Shown: positions 1 to 8,479, counted from the stretch's first letter. The stretch: DNA of 64,000 nucleotides from VRUE01 sp963715625 (GCA_963715625.1 OY970260.1:806001-870000); one strand, 5' to 3'. Numbers and translations: made by a program. The notes: a model not told the origin generated them from the letters alone.

Positions 1-1388
1 GTCGGTCAGTGGCTCCCTGGTCGCGAAGGCGATCGTCTCGCCGTCGCCGGAGATGCTGAGCAGATCGGCGCCGATCTCGGCATTGCCGCCGAGCGGGCCG
101 GTCGAGATCAGCTCGGTGCGGCCGTTCGCGCGCAGGTAGACGTCGATCGCCCCGTCCTCGTCGGTCGCGACGAGCGGCTGGCGGGTCTCGAAGGCGATGT
201 GGCTGGCGTCGTCGGAGAAGTCGGCCGGCCAGGCCGGGGACACGTAGATCTGTTCGTCGAGGCCGGCGTCGGCCGGGCCGGTGGTCACCAGCGACATCGT
301 CCCGCTGTCGTCGGTGCTGTAGAGGTCGGCCGAGGAGTCCCTGTCCTCGGGGCTGAGCGGGGTGAGGGTCTCGAAGATCGCGGTGCTGCCGTCGGCCGAG
401 AGCGCGACCGGCTGGTCGCCGCTGAAGCCGCAGGGCCCGATGCCGCCGTCGGTGCCCCGCGAGACCAGCGAGTAGCTCCCGTCGGGGAGGCGCTTGTAGA
501 CGTCGTAGGTCGAGTCCGTGTCCTGCGGGGAGATCGGCATGTTGGTCGAGAAGAGGACCGTTTGCCCGTCGGCGGAAGCGTCGCCGAACCACGGCAGGTT
601 GACACAGTTGCGCTCGATGCGCTCGGGATAGGTCGTCAGGACCGTCAACTCTTCCCCGACGCGCTGGTAGATGTCCGTGCCGCCTTCGTCCTCGGCGATC
701 AGGTGATCGCCGGTTTGAAGAAGACGTGGCTGCCGTCGGCCGAGAGCCCGTCGTATCCGGCCATGTCGCAGAGGTGCTCGGGATAGCTCTGCGTCGCGGC
801 CGGCCCGGTCGAGACCATCTTCGTCTGCCCCGCGAAGCGTTCGTAGAGGTCGGAGCACCTGTCACCGTCCTCGGGCAGCAACGGCGCGAACAGCGAGTCG
901 AGAAAGACCCGGCTGCCATCTGCCGAGGCTCCCTGGAAGAGCATCGGCATCGACATCGGGCCGAAGTCGGGTTCCGCCTGGGTATCGAGCGGCCCGGTCG
1001 AGAGCAACGAGGGGACGCCGGCGAAGATGTCGTAGACGTCCGTCCCGCCTCCGTCAAGGTCCGCTGGAACGAGGGCGAGGTTGGTCGAGACGAACGCGTG
1101 CCGCGCATCGGCCGACAACCCCACCAGGTTCACGTATGTCCGCTCCGGCGGATCGTCCGGATAGGAGACCAGCGCCCGCGTGACGCCACCGACCCGCTCG
1201 TACACCTGCGCCCGTTCCGCCCCCTCCGTCAGTTCTTCGTAGAAGGGAAAGACTGCCCGCGCCCCATCCTCGGATATCCCTCCGCAGAACGCCGACTGGC
1301 ATTCCGCCCTGTACCCCTGCACCGCTCCCGCGCTTGCCGGAACCGCAAGCGCAACGAGCAGCACAACCCCAATCAGCCCCCGCCTCAT
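1..1388 (-). pseudogene. Secreted TolB/PD40-like beta-propeller protein, frameshifted, 3' end outside window
   Basis: The frame opens at ATG 1388 (MRRGLIGVVLLVALAVPASA), a clean signal peptide, and continues with repeats of the type 'SADGSHVFF' and 'ASADGSRVFLDS', each followed by a segment like 'DVYxxF' and 'LVSxG'. This is the pattern of WD40-like PD40/TolB blades. The frame stops at 699-701, but translation resumes without loss in another frame (GDHLIAEDEGGTDIYQR onward) and stays open to the window edge. One missing base near 712-722 (a run of TTC TTC AAA in the coding strand) explains the break. Function is unknown; members of this group in actinobacteria are exported proteins. The PAL-E palindrome lies just upstream. 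I am confident of family type, less of whether the frameshift is biological or an assembly error. Confidence 0.75.
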
Positions 1389-1446
1389 CGCCGCATCATA
1401 GGAAACCAACTCGTCTCCCCCGCCCGAGTTGCGCCTCCCACTGCCC

Positions 1447-1493
1447 TTCCGGTGCGCTTCATGCCACCTATGGCGACATAAAGCGCACCGGAA
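1447..1493. repeat. PAL-E palindrome, copy 1
   Basis: Perfect 13-bp arms (TTCCGGTGCGCTT at 1447-1459, complement at 1481-1493) enclose a 21-nt loop containing TGCCACCTATGGCGACAT. Copy 2 at 47764-47814 has the same arms extended to 16 bp and nearly the same loop. It lies upstream of the beta-propeller gene and downstream of cysC. Confidence 0.85.
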
Positions 1494-1514
1494 CGAACAA
1501 GCTGACGCGCCAGA

Positions 1515-1609
1515 CCGGCGGCCGCGGTCACGGCACCACACGGACCTGGAAGGAGGGGCGAAGGCCCCTCCCACCCCGCTACGAACTAAGCCGTGACCGC
1601 GGCCGCCGG
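1515..1609. repeat. PAL-J: long hairpin whose right arm is the end of cysC
   Basis: Perfect 20-bp arms, 1515-1534 and 1590-1609. The right arm is coding sequence for the last residues of CysC, so the left arm downstream of the stop codon is an inverted copy of the gene's own end. Between them is a second perfect 8-bp hairpin (GGAGGGGC, 1552-1559, with 1564-1571; 4-nt loop). It could act as transcription terminator of the sulfur operon, but there is no T-run. Confidence 0.8.
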
Positions 1610-2140
1610 AATCAGGTCCCGCGACTCCAAGTACTCGATCAGCTTCTGCGCCGACTCCTCGGCGGTTTCGCCTTCTGTGTCGCAGACGACCTCCGGGTTC
1701 TCCGGCGCCTCGTAGGGGTCCGACACTCCCGTGAATTCCTTGATCTCGCCAGCGAAGGCCTTCGCGTAGAGGCCCTTGACGTCGCGCTCGGCGCAGGTGT
1801 CGACCGAAGCCTTGACGTAGACCTCGATGAAGCGCTCGCCCATCAGCTCGCGCGCCTCGGCGCGGATCCCCGCGTAGGGCGAGATCGCCGCCGTGATCAC
1901 CGGCACGCCGTTGCGGCTGAGCAGGTCGGCGACGAAGGCGATCCGGCGGATGTTGGTGTCGCGGTCCTCCTTGGAGAAGCCGAGCCCCTTGGAGAGGTTT
2001 TCGCGCACGATGTCGCCGTCGAGGATCTCCAGCTTCGAGCCGCGCTCGCGCAGGTGGCCCTCCAGCAGCCGTGAAATCGTCGTCTTTCCGGCACCGGAAA
2101 GCCCGGTGAACCAGAGGGTGAAGCCTTTCTCGCCAGCCAT
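1586..2140 (-). CDS. cysC: Adenylylsulfate kinase (APS kinase)
   Basis: This enzyme phosphorylates APS to PAPS with ATP in the cytosol. The 184-residue length is usual for a stand-alone CysC. The Walker A motif GLSGAGKT is at residues 13-20, followed by LEILDGDIVRENLSKGLGFS, DRDTNIRRI and ISPYAGIRAEAR, all signature segments of the family. It is the last gene of the leftward sulfur operon, 7 bp after sat. The C-terminal codons form one arm of hairpin PAL-J. Because the neighbouring reductase carries the cysteine pairs of an iron-sulfur APS reductase, PAPS may serve sulfotransfer rather than reduction; that is inference. Confidence 0.95.
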   Translation of the reverse strand: MAGEKGFTLWFTGLSGAGKTTISRLLEGHLRERGSKLEILDGDIVRENLSKGLGFSKEDRDTNIRRIAFVADLLSRNGVPVITAAISPYAGIRAEARELMGERFIEVYVKASVDTCAERDVKGLYAKAFAGEIKEFTGVSDPYEAPENPEVVCDTEGETAEESAQKLIEYLESRDLIPAAAVTA

Positions 2141-2147
2141 CGGTACG

Positions 2148-3224
2148 TCAGTCCTCCTTGTAAGCGTCGATCAGGATGTCGGCGACCTCGTCGCGGGAGA
2201 ACTCGTGCGGCGGCCTTTCGCCGTTGCCGAGCATCTCGCGGACCTTGGTTCCGGAGAGGAACAGGTGCGCCTCTTGGTCGTGCGGGCAGGTCTTGTTGGA
2301 AGCAAGCCCCTCGCACTCGTTGCACCAGAAGGTGTGCTCGAACATCAGCGGCTCGATCCCGAGCTCGTCGATGTCGATCTCCTCGAAGATCTTCTGCGCG
2401 TCGTAGGTGCCGTAGTAGTCGCCGGCGCCGGCGTGGTCGCGGCCGACGATGAAGTGCGTGGCGCCGTAGTTGCGGCGGACGATCGCGTGCAGGACCGCCT
2501 CGCGCGGGCCGGCGTAGTGCATCTTCGCCGGCTTCACGCCCAGCACCACCCGGTCGTTGGGGTAGTAGTTCTCCATCAGCACCTCGTAGCAGCGCATCCG
2601 CACGTCGGCGGGGATGTCGCCGGCCTTGGTCTTGCCGATCAGCGGGTGGATGAAGAGCCCGTCGCAGGTCTCCAGCGCCGCCTTGGTCAGGTACTCGTGG
2701 GCACGGTGGATCGGGTTGCGGGTCTGGAAGGCGACGATCTTCTTCCAGCCGCGCGCCTCGAAGTCGGCCTTGTGCTCGGCCGGCGTCTTGTAGCGGCGCA
2801 TGAACGCCTCCTCGTGATCCGGCAGGGCGTCGACCTCGATCGGGCCGGCGATGCAGCGGTTGCCCTCCTCGTAGATCGCGGCGACGCCCGGGTGCGCCTC
2901 GTCGGCGGTGCCGTAGACCTTCTCGGCCTCTTCGAGCGCGTCGCGCTCGAAGATCTCCTCGACCGTGATCCGCCCCAGCGGCTTGCCTTCGTCGCTGGAG
3001 AGCGAGACGACGTCGCCGGCCTCGCACTGCAGGTCGGTAGCCAGGGTGATCGGGATCGGCCAGTACTCGCCGTCGGCGGTCCGCATCTCGTCGCAGACGC
3101 GCTGCCAGTCGGCGGAGCCCTGGAAGCCGGCCAGCGGCGCGAAGCCGCCGTTGCCGATCATCTCGAAGTCGGCGGTGTGGCGCTCGGAAAGTGTCAGGGA
3201 AAGCTCAGTCATCGTCTCGTTCAT
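2148..3224 (-). CDS. sat: Sulfate adenylyltransferase (ATP sulfurylase)
   Basis: The product activates sulfate with ATP to give APS and pyrophosphate. The nucleotide-binding QTRNPIHRAHE motif is at about residues 167-177 and GRDHAG follows near 260; a C-x2-C and C-P-H segment (FWCNECEG...CPHD) lies near the C terminus. I chose ATG 3224; upstream GTG/TTG codons up to 3242 are possible, with no clear ribosome binding site for any. From this start the protein has 358 residues and begins at the 'LSERHTADFEMIGNGGFAPL' segment, somewhat shorter at the N terminus than typical Sat (about 380-400). Second-to-last gene of the operon. Confidence 0.93.
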   Translation of the reverse strand: MNETMTELSLTLSERHTADFEMIGNGGFAPLAGFQGSADWQRVCDEMRTADGEYWPIPITLATDLQCEAGDVVSLSSDEGKPLGRITVEEIFERDALEEAEKVYGTADEAHPGVAAIYEEGNRCIAGPIEVDALPDHEEAFMRRYKTPAEHKADFEARGWKKIVAFQTRNPIHRAHEYLTKAALETCDGLFIHPLIGKTKAGDIPADVRMRCYEVLMENYYPNDRVVLGVKPAKMHYAGPREAVLHAIVRRNYGATHFIVGRDHAGAGDYYGTYDAQKIFEEIDIDELGIEPLMFEHTFWCNECEGLASNKTCPHDQEAHLFLSGTKVREMLGNGERPPHEFSRDEVADILIDAYKED

Positions 3225-3310
3225 GCGTGGGAATCTCACCAATCGGTCGGGGAAGGGGGTTACGAAGGGGTTATCTCAGGCGCGGGGCGCCGCTGGGCGT
3301 GAGTCGGCAC

Positions 3311-4009
3311 TTAGTTGATCCCGCACTCGGTCTTTTCGAGGCCTGCCCAGCGGCCGTCGCGGGGCGAACCGCCCTCCCCGACCGGCTTGGTGCAGTGGGT
3401 GCAGCCGATCGAGGGGTAGCCGCGGTCGTGGAGCGGGTTGTACGGGAGGTCGTGCTCATGGATGTAGTTCCAGACGTCGCGCTCGGACCAGTCCGCAAGC
3501 GGGTTGAGCTTCCACAGCTCGAAGCGCTTGTCCCAGCCGAATTTCGGGGTCTTGGCGCGGCTGGCAGAGTCCTCGCGGCGGACGCCGGCGAGCCAGCAGT
3601 CTACGGAAGAGAGCGCCCGGCGCATCGGCTCGACCTTGCGCAAACCGCAGCAGGCGTCGGGGTCGCGGTTCCAGAGCTCGTCGCCGTGCTTGGCGGCCTG
3701 CTCCTCGAGGGAGATGTTGTGGAAGCGGTCGAACTCGACCCCCAGCGAGGCGGCGAGGCGGTCGCGCGTCTCATACGTCTCCGGGAAGAGCACGTCGGTG
3801 TCGAGGTAGAAGAAGCGCGCCTGCGGGTTGACCTTGCTCGCCATGTGCGCGGTCACCGAGCTCGTTTTCTGGAACGAGCAGGCGATGTAGTGGCTCTCGC
3901 CGAAGGTCTCGAACATCCACTCGATCGCCTGCTCGGCGGAGCGGCCCTCGAGGTCGGCGGCGATCGCCTCCGGGTCGGAGATCGCGGGCTGTGCGGCAAC
4001 CGGGTTCAT
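3311..4009 (-). CDS. cysH: Phosphoadenylyl/adenylyl-sulfate reductase, Fe-S type
   Basis: A 232-residue PAPS/APS reductase that makes sulfite using thioredoxin. Family segments are ACSFQKTSSV (PP-loop), FFYLDTDVLFPETY and the C-terminal ECG with the catalytic cysteine. Two extra cysteine pairs, DACCGLRK and GCTHC, are the ligands of the [4Fe-4S] cluster that in characterised enzymes goes with use of APS. ATG 4009 overlaps the stop of the sulfite reductase gene (ATGA), with GAGGG about ten bases upstream; a GTG at 4018 is the alternative. Translational coupling to the sulfite reductase fits consecutive steps of one pathway. Confidence 0.93.
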   Translation of the reverse strand: MNPVAAQPAISDPEAIAADLEGRSAEQAIEWMFETFGESHYIACSFQKTSSVTAHMASKVNPQARFFYLDTDVLFPETYETRDRLAASLGVEFDRFHNISLEEQAAKHGDELWNRDPDACCGLRKVEPMRRALSSVDCWLAGVRREDSASRAKTPKFGWDKRFELWKLNPLADWSERDVWNYIHEHDLPYNPLHDRGYPSIGCTHCTKPVGEGGSPRDGRWAGLEKTECGIN

Positions 4010-5841
4010 ATCGCGCACTCGCCCTCGCCCCTCTCGACCTTGTAGGGGCTCGATCGGTTCCAGTCGATGAACTGCTGCATCGTCTCGAGGCTGAACTCGG
4101 CCGGCAGCGTCAGGTCCTTGACCTCTTCTTCGAAGCGCCCGGCGCCGACCCGCTCGGCGAAGGCGTTGAACTCCTCGCCCTCGCCCGAGCGCTCCGCCTC
4201 GTAGAGGCGCACCCAGCGCTCGACCGCCTCGGGCACCCGCTTGGCGGGGATGCGCGACTTCAGCCGCGTGCCGAAGACGACCTCGCCACCCTCGTAGTTG
4301 CCGCCGATGTGCGGGATGTAGGCGGGCATCTGGCGCTCGCCCACCTTCAGCGAGGCGCCGTAGAAGCCGATGTTGGCGATGTGGTGCTGGCTGCAGCCGT
4401 TGGGGCAGCCGCTCATCTTCACGTGGATCTGCCGGGTCAGCTTGTCGGAGACCTGCATCGCGTCGAGCCGCTCCTTCACCGCCCGGTTCAGCCCCATCGA
4501 GCTGGTGATGCCGAGCTTGCAGCTGTCGGTGCCGGGGCAGCTGACCACGTCGGTTATCTCGCGCGCGCCGGCGTCGCCGAGGCCGAGCGCCTCGAGCCGC
4601 TGCCAGACGTCGAAGAGAGCCTCGTCGCGAACCCAGCGCAGGACCAGGTTCTGCTGCACAGTGCTGCGCGCGTAGCCGCCGGTGAGCTCGCGCATGATCG
4701 CGGCCAGGCCGCGGAACTGCTCCGGGCTGAGGTCGCCGCGGGTGATCTTCACCTCGACCGCGGAGAAGCCCTCCTGGCGCTGCGCCTGCACGTTGGACTC
4801 GCAGAAGCGCTCGAACTCGGAGCGCTCGCCGTTGGGCGACGCGAGCCCCTGCGGCACAGCGGGAGCGTTGGCCTCCTCCTCGTCGTCGAAGCGCAGGCGC
4901 TCGACGTCGAAGTCGCGCTCGGCGACCCAGTCGCCTTCAAGCTCCTCATCGACCAGCTCGCGGAAGGCCTCGATGCCGATCTTGTCGACCAGGACCTTGA
5001 TCCGGGCGCGGGCGCGGTTGACGCGCAGCCACTCCTGGCGATCGAAGATCCGCAACACGGCCTCCGCCACCTTGAGGTAGTCGCCGTTGTCGGCCTCGAC
5101 GAACTCGTAGACGGTGGGGGCGACGCGGGCCATGATCGAGGTGCCGCCGCCGACCCGCAGCTCGAAGCCCTTGACCCCGTCGCGTTCGCGCGAGAGGAAG
5201 GCGATGTCGTGGATGCCGGTGATCGCGCGGTCCTCGTCGGAGCCGCTGAACGCCGTCTTGATCTTGCGCGGCATCAGCTGCGTCGTCGGGTGGCGGACGA
5301 AGTAGCGGACGTAGGCGCCGGCGTAGGGCGTCGGGTCGAAGACCTCGTCGGGGGCGACGCCGGCCCAGGGGTCGCCGGTGACGTTGCGCACCGTGTTGCC
5401 GCAGCCCTCGCGCGAGGAGAGGCCGACCTTGGCGATCTCGCGCAGCATCAGCTCCATGTCGCGCAGCGGCACGTGGTGGATCTGGATGTTCTGCCGGGTC
5501 GTGATGTGGCCCTTCTCGAGCGGGGCCCACTTCTCGACCACGTCGGCGAAGGTCTCCATCTGCTCCGGCGTGACCCCGCCGAAGGGAAGCTTGACCCGGA
5601 CCATCTGCACGTCGGCTTGGCGCTGCCCGTAGACGCCCTGCTTGAGCCGGAAGCCGATGAACTCGTCTTCGGGCATCTTGCCGGCGAGGAACTCCTCGGC
5701 TTCGTTGTCGAAGTCGTCGAACTCCCGCTCGATGATCGGGATCACGTTGCCGGGGACGTTCTCGTAGACCTCGGGGTTCTCCAGGCTGCCGGTGCGGCCC
5801 TTGCCCCGCTGCTCCTTGTGCTGGTCGACGACTACCTCCAC
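4006..5841 (-). CDS. sir: Ferredoxin-dependent assimilatory sulfite (or nitrite) reductase
   Basis: A 611-residue siroheme/[4Fe-4S] reductase with the duplicated ferrodoxin-like and reductase half-domains. The cluster-siroheme ligands are visible as SCPGTDSCKLG and MSGCPNGCSQHH; ITTRQNIQIHHV and GCGNTVRNVTGDP are typical of the first half. The operon partners (APS reductase, Sat, APS kinase) argue for sulfite rather than nitrite as substrate, as in actinobacterial Sir/NirA proteins. The start is GTG 5841. The 47-bp gap to the rhodanese gene is AT-richer than its surroundings and may hold an internal promoter. Confidence 0.92.
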   Translation of the reverse strand: MEVVVDQHKEQRGKGRTGSLENPEVYENVPGNVIPIIEREFDDFDNEAEEFLAGKMPEDEFIGFRLKQGVYGQRQADVQMVRVKLPFGGVTPEQMETFADVVEKWAPLEKGHITTRQNIQIHHVPLRDMELMLREIAKVGLSSREGCGNTVRNVTGDPWAGVAPDEVFDPTPYAGAYVRYFVRHPTTQLMPRKIKTAFSGSDEDRAITGIHDIAFLSRERDGVKGFELRVGGGTSIMARVAPTVYEFVEADNGDYLKVAEAVLRIFDRQEWLRVNRARARIKVLVDKIGIEAFRELVDEELEGDWVAERDFDVERLRFDDEEEANAPAVPQGLASPNGERSEFERFCESNVQAQRQEGFSAVEVKITRGDLSPEQFRGLAAIMRELTGGYARSTVQQNLVLRWVRDEALFDVWQRLEALGLGDAGAREITDVVSCPGTDSCKLGITSSMGLNRAVKERLDAMQVSDKLTRQIHVKMSGCPNGCSQHHIANIGFYGASLKVGERQMPAYIPHIGGNYEGGEVVFGTRLKSRIPAKRVPEAVERWVRLYEAERSGEGEEFNAFAERVGAGRFEEEVKDLTLPAEFSLETMQQFIDWNRSSPYKVERGEGECAI

Positions 5842-5888
5842 AGCAGTGAAAATAGCAAAACCTGACAGGGATTAGGGTATTTAAGTTG

Positions 5889-6278
5889 TCACCGGCTCGG
5901 CGGCAACCGCTTCCGCGCGTGGAGGATCTCCGCCGCCTCGCCCGACTCGGCCACCCGGCCGCCCTCCGGCTCGAGCGGCAACCCGGCCTCCGCCCAGCCG
6001 ACGATCCCCTCGCTCAGCTTCACCGCATCGAACCCCTCGGCAACAAGCACCTCGGCAGCCATCGTCGAGCGATTGCCCCCCCGGCAATAGAGAACGACCG
6101 CCCGCCCCTTGTCGAGCTCCCCCACCCGCTCGGCCAACTCGGCCAGCGGCAAGTGCGAGGCCCCCCCAATCCGCCCCGCATCCCACTCATGCCCGGCCCG
6201 CACATCGACCAACTGCGCCCCGCCAGCCACAAGCTTTTTAGCTTCCTCGCGCGAAACCTCTCGTGGCTCTGAACTCAT
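5889..6278 (-). CDS. Single-domain rhodanese-like protein
   Basis: 129 residues with one rhodanese domain: LVDVRAGHEWDAGRI, then the active-site loop LYCRGGNRS with the catalytic cysteine, then GFDAVKLSEGIVGWAEAGLP. The C-terminal 30 residues are a short extension. Such proteins bind a persulfide and pass sulfane sulfur to acceptors. It is the first gene of the leftward sulfur assimilation run, so a role in handling reduced sulfur is likely, though the substrate cannot be told from sequence. Confidence 0.9.
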   Translation of the reverse strand: MSSEPREVSREEAKKLVAGGAQLVDVRAGHEWDAGRIGGASHLPLAELAERVGELDKGRAVVLYCRGGNRSTMAAEVLVAEGFDAVKLSEGIVGWAEAGLPLEPEGGRVAESGEAAEILHARKRLPPSR

Positions 6279-6327
6279 GAAGGGGAATCTAGCTAACCGG
6301 AGGAGACGTCTCTCGGCGCGGTCCCTG

Positions 6328-6419
6328 CCGGTGGGTGGCGCGGATTTGGGGGACCACCCCGAGGAAGCTTTAGCTACCGCAGGGGTGGTGGCACCAAATC
6401 CGTGACAGGACCCACCGGC
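6328..6419. repeat. PAL-B palindrome, copy 1 (intergenic)
   Basis: Nested stems: GCCGGTGGGT (6328-6337) with 6410-6419; CGGATTTGG (6341-6349) with 6394-6402; CCACCCC (6354-6360) with 6382-6388. The apex is GAGGAAGCTTTAGCTACCGC, matching GAGGACGCTTTAGCGACCGC in copies 2 and 3 inside nuoC and nuoD, and GACAGGACCC is shared before the closing arm. The middle stem is unique to this copy but fully paired. It sits between dodecin and the rhodanese gene. Confidence 0.85.
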
Positions 6420-6432
6420 TCGGCGGGTCGGG

Positions 6433-6642
6433 TCAGTCGACCTCGGTCCCTTCGATCAAGAACGCAACCCGAACGTGAGCGCGGTACTCGTCCAGGTTCT
6501 CACCCCGAATCCCAGTGGAAACGATGTCGACCGCCCGGATGTTGCGCAGCGTGCCCTGGGCCTGGGCGAGGGCCTGCTTCGCCGCGTCGTCGGTGGACGT
6601 CTTCGAGCTTCCGACCAGCTCGATGATCTTCACGACAGCCAT
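6433..6642 (-). CDS. Dodecin family flavin-binding protein
   Basis: A 69-residue protein, MAVVKIIELVGSSKTSTDDA..., with the conserved dodecin order: a short beta strand, the SxxSxxDA helix start, the AxAxxTLRNIR segment and the C-terminal YRAHVRVAFLIEGTEVD strand. Dodecins form twelve-mers that store flavins such as riboflavin or FMN in the cytosol. ATG 6642 lies inside the end of the upstream small gene (13-bp overlap), which suggests co-transcription and coupled translation. Confidence 0.92.
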   Translation of the reverse strand: MAVVKIIELVGSSKTSTDDAAKQALAQAQGTLRNIRAVDIVSTGIRGENLDEYRAHVRVAFLIEGTEVD

Positions 6643-6824
6643 CTCACTCCTCCTTCTCGATCCTCGACAGTGCCCTTCGCGCCGATCCCTTCGATCAGCG
6701 CCGCCCGCTGCCACGGGCTCACAGCCTCCTCCTGGCCGCCGGGCGCCGGCGCCGTCTCGGCGACGAATCGCTCGACCGCCGCCGTGATCGCGGCGGCCTC
6801 GTCTCCGCTCGGGCTTCGGGCCAT
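6630..6824 (-). CDS. Small hypothetical protein upstream of dodecin
   Basis: 64 residues (MARSPSGDEAAAITAAVERF...). It contains an amphipathic helix AAITAAVERFVAETAP, a proline-rich linker and SPWQRAALIEGI. That helix-linker-W-R-A-A layout is reminiscent of the small epsilon-type subunits found beside actinobacterial acyl-CoA carboxylases, but no carboxylase is nearby and I do not claim the function. It overlaps the start of dodecin by 13 bp and its codon use is like its neighbours, so it is probably a real gene. Confidence 0.6.
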   Translation of the reverse strand: MARSPSGDEAAAITAAVERFVAETAPAPGGQEEAVSPWQRAALIEGIGAKGTVEDREGGVRWLS

Positions 6825-6874
6825 GCCTGAAGCCTAGTCGAGACCCCAATTGGCACACTTTCGCGCGTAGTTTG

Positions 6875-6902
6875 TTACATTACCTTAAGGTGAGTGATGT
6901 AA
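6875..6902. promoter_or_regulatory. Candidate autoregulatory operator of the toxin-antitoxin pair
   Basis: An imperfect dyad: TTACAT (6875-6880) and ATGTAA (6897-6902) flank TACCTTAAGGTG. It lies directly before the antitoxin start and is AT-rich for this genome, as expected for a site bound by an autoregulating ribbon-helix-helix antitoxin. The segment AAGGTGAG (6887-6894) also serves as a ribosome binding site. Confidence 0.5.
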
Positions 6903-6903
6903 C

Positions 6904-7152
6904 TTGGCCCGCATGAAGCGACTGCAGATATCGATCGAGCCCGAGCTGGACGCGGCGGTGGAAAGACGCGCCGAGGAAGAGGGGCTCTCGAAGGCAGAGG
7001 TGATCAGGCGTTGCGTGCGGCAGGAGATACGGCCATTGCCACCCATAGAGGACGATCCGTTGTTCAAGATGTTCGGCACCGTCGAGGGGGATCCGGACAG
7101 CAGCATGACCGTCAACGAGGTGGTCTACGGCCTGTCGCGCGACTACCCGTGA
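6904..7152 (+). CDS. Ribbon-helix-helix antitoxin (CopG/VapB-like)
   Basis: 82 residues from TTG 6904, which is 10 bases after AAGGTGAG; ATG 6913 is the alternative. The N terminus KRLQISIEPELDAAVERRAEEEGLSKAEVIRRCVR is a ribbon-helix-helix DNA-binding unit (beta strand 5-11, helices about 14-24 and 29-39). The rest (DDPLFKMFGTVEGDPDSSMTVNEVVYG) is the kind of acidic/hydrophobic tail that wraps the toxin active site. The stop overlaps the toxin start (GTGA). It should neutralise the PIN toxin and repress the pair. Confidence 0.85.
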   Translation: MARMKRLQISIEPELDAAVERRAEEEGLSKAEVIRRCVRQEIRPLPPIEDDPLFKMFGTVEGDPDSSMTVNEVVYGLSRDYP

Positions 7153-7550
7153 TCTTCATCGACTCTTCGTTCTTGATCGCCGCCTTCATCAAGCGCGACA
7201 AGAACCACGCGGCCGCCCACGCCCTCTACCAGCAGGTTGCCGGGCGTCGAATCGTCACCACCAATCATGTCCGCGGCGAGACCTGGACGTGGATGAGATC
7301 CAGGTCGCGGCACGATATTGCCGTTGCCTTCCTCGACAACATCGAAAGCAGCGGCAGTCATACCGAGGTCGTCCGAGTTTCCGAGGCCCTGGAAGACGAG
7401 GCCCTCCGCTGGCTGCGCCAGCACGACGAGCGCGAGTACTCCTTCGTCGACGCGACCAGCTTCGCCTACATGCGCGCCAGGGGAATCGAGGAGGCGCTCG
7501 CCTTCGACGGCGACTTCGCGGCCGCCGGGTTCACCGAACTCCGCCCGTAG
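7149..7550 (+). CDS. PIN-domain ribonuclease toxin (VapC-like)
   Basis: 133 residues from GTG 7149, overlapping the antitoxin stop. The acidic metal-binding residues of a PIN nuclease are in order: D in VIFIDSSFLIAAF, E in NHVRGETWTW, D in SFVDATSFAYM and D in AFDGDFAAAGF. VapC toxins cleave tRNA or rRNA; the target here is not known. The arrangement with a ribbon-helix-helix partner immediately upstream is that of a type II toxin-antitoxin module. It converges on the TetR gene 15 bp downstream. Confidence 0.88.
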   Translation: MIFIDSSFLIAAFIKRDKNHAAAHALYQQVAGRRIVTTNHVRGETWTWMRSRSRHDIAVAFLDNIESSGSHTEVVRVSEALEDEALRWLRQHDEREYSFVDATSFAYMRARGIEEALAFDGDFAAAGFTELRP

Positions 7551-7565
7551 CCAGCCGGCTGCCGT

Positions 7566-8291
7566 TCAGTTGTCGCGCGCCTCGGCCACTCGCCGGGCCG
7601 CCTCTGCGCCCAGATATGGCGTGAGCGCGAACTCGACCAGCTCGCCCAACAGGCCCTCGAGCTCCTCGGGCCGCCCGACCACGATGCGCTGGTAGACGAC
7701 CCAGAAGACGCCGCCGACGATCGTCTCCTCCAGCGTCGGCGGCAGGCTCTCGCCCGACTCCCGGCTGCGCCGGCCGAGCCGGAAGAAGGGAGCCACCGCG
7801 CGCACCGTTCGCTCGTAACGCTGGGCCGCGGCAGGCCCGGCGGCGAGCGATTCGACGACGAAGACGCGAGCGAGGGCCGATTCGCTCGCCACGTAGGCGA
7901 GGAAGGCGCCGATCCCGGCGCGAACCTGCTCGGCCCACTCGGGCGGGGCGACCCTGACGGCGGCGGCGACGTGTCGCATCGCTTCCTCCCCGGCGAGGTC
8001 GGAGGCGGCGAGGAAGCACTCTTCCTTGTTGGCGAAGTTGCCGTAGAAGGTGTTCCTGGCGACGCCGGCCCGCTTGACGATGTCGCCCACGGTCACGTCC
8101 CGGTAACCGCGCTCGGCGATCTCCTCGGCAAGACCGAGGACGATCCGCGCGCGCTGGTGCTGGGCCACGAACTCGCTCGAGAGGTGCGGCCTGGCCGGCG
8201 GCGTGCCGACCGTGCCGCCGCCCCGCGGAAGGCGACGACCCGGCTTCTGCGGAAGGACCTCGGGCGTGAGCGCAGCCTGTGGAGATTCCAT
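7566..8291 (-). CDS. TetR/AcrR family transcriptional regulator
   Basis: 241 residues from ATG 8291 (a TTG at 8321 would add ten). After a 35-residue basic, disordered N terminus comes the TetR helix-turn-helix: RARIVLGLAEEIAERGYRDVTVGDIVKRAGVARNTFYGNFANKEECFLAA. The remainder is the alpha-helical ligand/dimer domain. It is transcribed divergently from the double-TetR gene across 188 bp, so the two probably share control sequences. The ligand cannot be predicted. Confidence 0.9.
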   Translation of the reverse strand: MESPQAALTPEVLPQKPGRRLPRGGGTVGTPPARPHLSSEFVAQHQRARIVLGLAEEIAERGYRDVTVGDIVKRAGVARNTFYGNFANKEECFLAASDLAGEEAMRHVAAAVRVAPPEWAEQVRAGIGAFLAYVASESALARVFVVESLAAGPAAAQRYERTVRAVAPFFRLGRRSRESGESLPPTLEETIVGGVFWVVYQRIVVGRPEELEGLLGELVEFALTPYLGAEAARRVAEARDN

Positions 8292-8479
8292 TGCCAAACA
8301 TACAAACACGTTCTTACGCAAAGGTCAATGCCCGTTATCCCGTTTTCCAGGGCCAACACTCGACATTCGCGACATTGTGGCTGTCACAAGGGGAAATTTG
8401 TGCCAACTTGGCTTGTCTTTACAGAGAATCACGCGTACTATTCTGCCCACAAGGCGATGAGAACTGCTGAGGTGCAGAT
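8292..8479. promoter_or_regulatory. Divergent promoter region between two TetR genes
   Basis: 188 bp, clearly AT-richer than the flanking genes, between divergent starts. It contains short dyads such as TTGT-GGCTGTC-ACAA (around 8385) that could be TetR sites. I cannot define promoters with confidence. Confidence 0.4.

Noticed and set aside
4006..5865. Very long open frames antisense to sulfite reductase and to most other genes (e.g. 624 codons here)
   Set aside because: They mirror the codon bias of the real gene on the other strand, are rich in Arg/Ala/Val/Asp/Leu repeats and contain no domain; the sense frame has iron-sulfur and siroheme motifs.
5842..5888. Riboswitch (SAM-type) upstream of sulfite reductase
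   Set aside because: Only 47 bp, with no conserved riboswitch core; at most a promoter.
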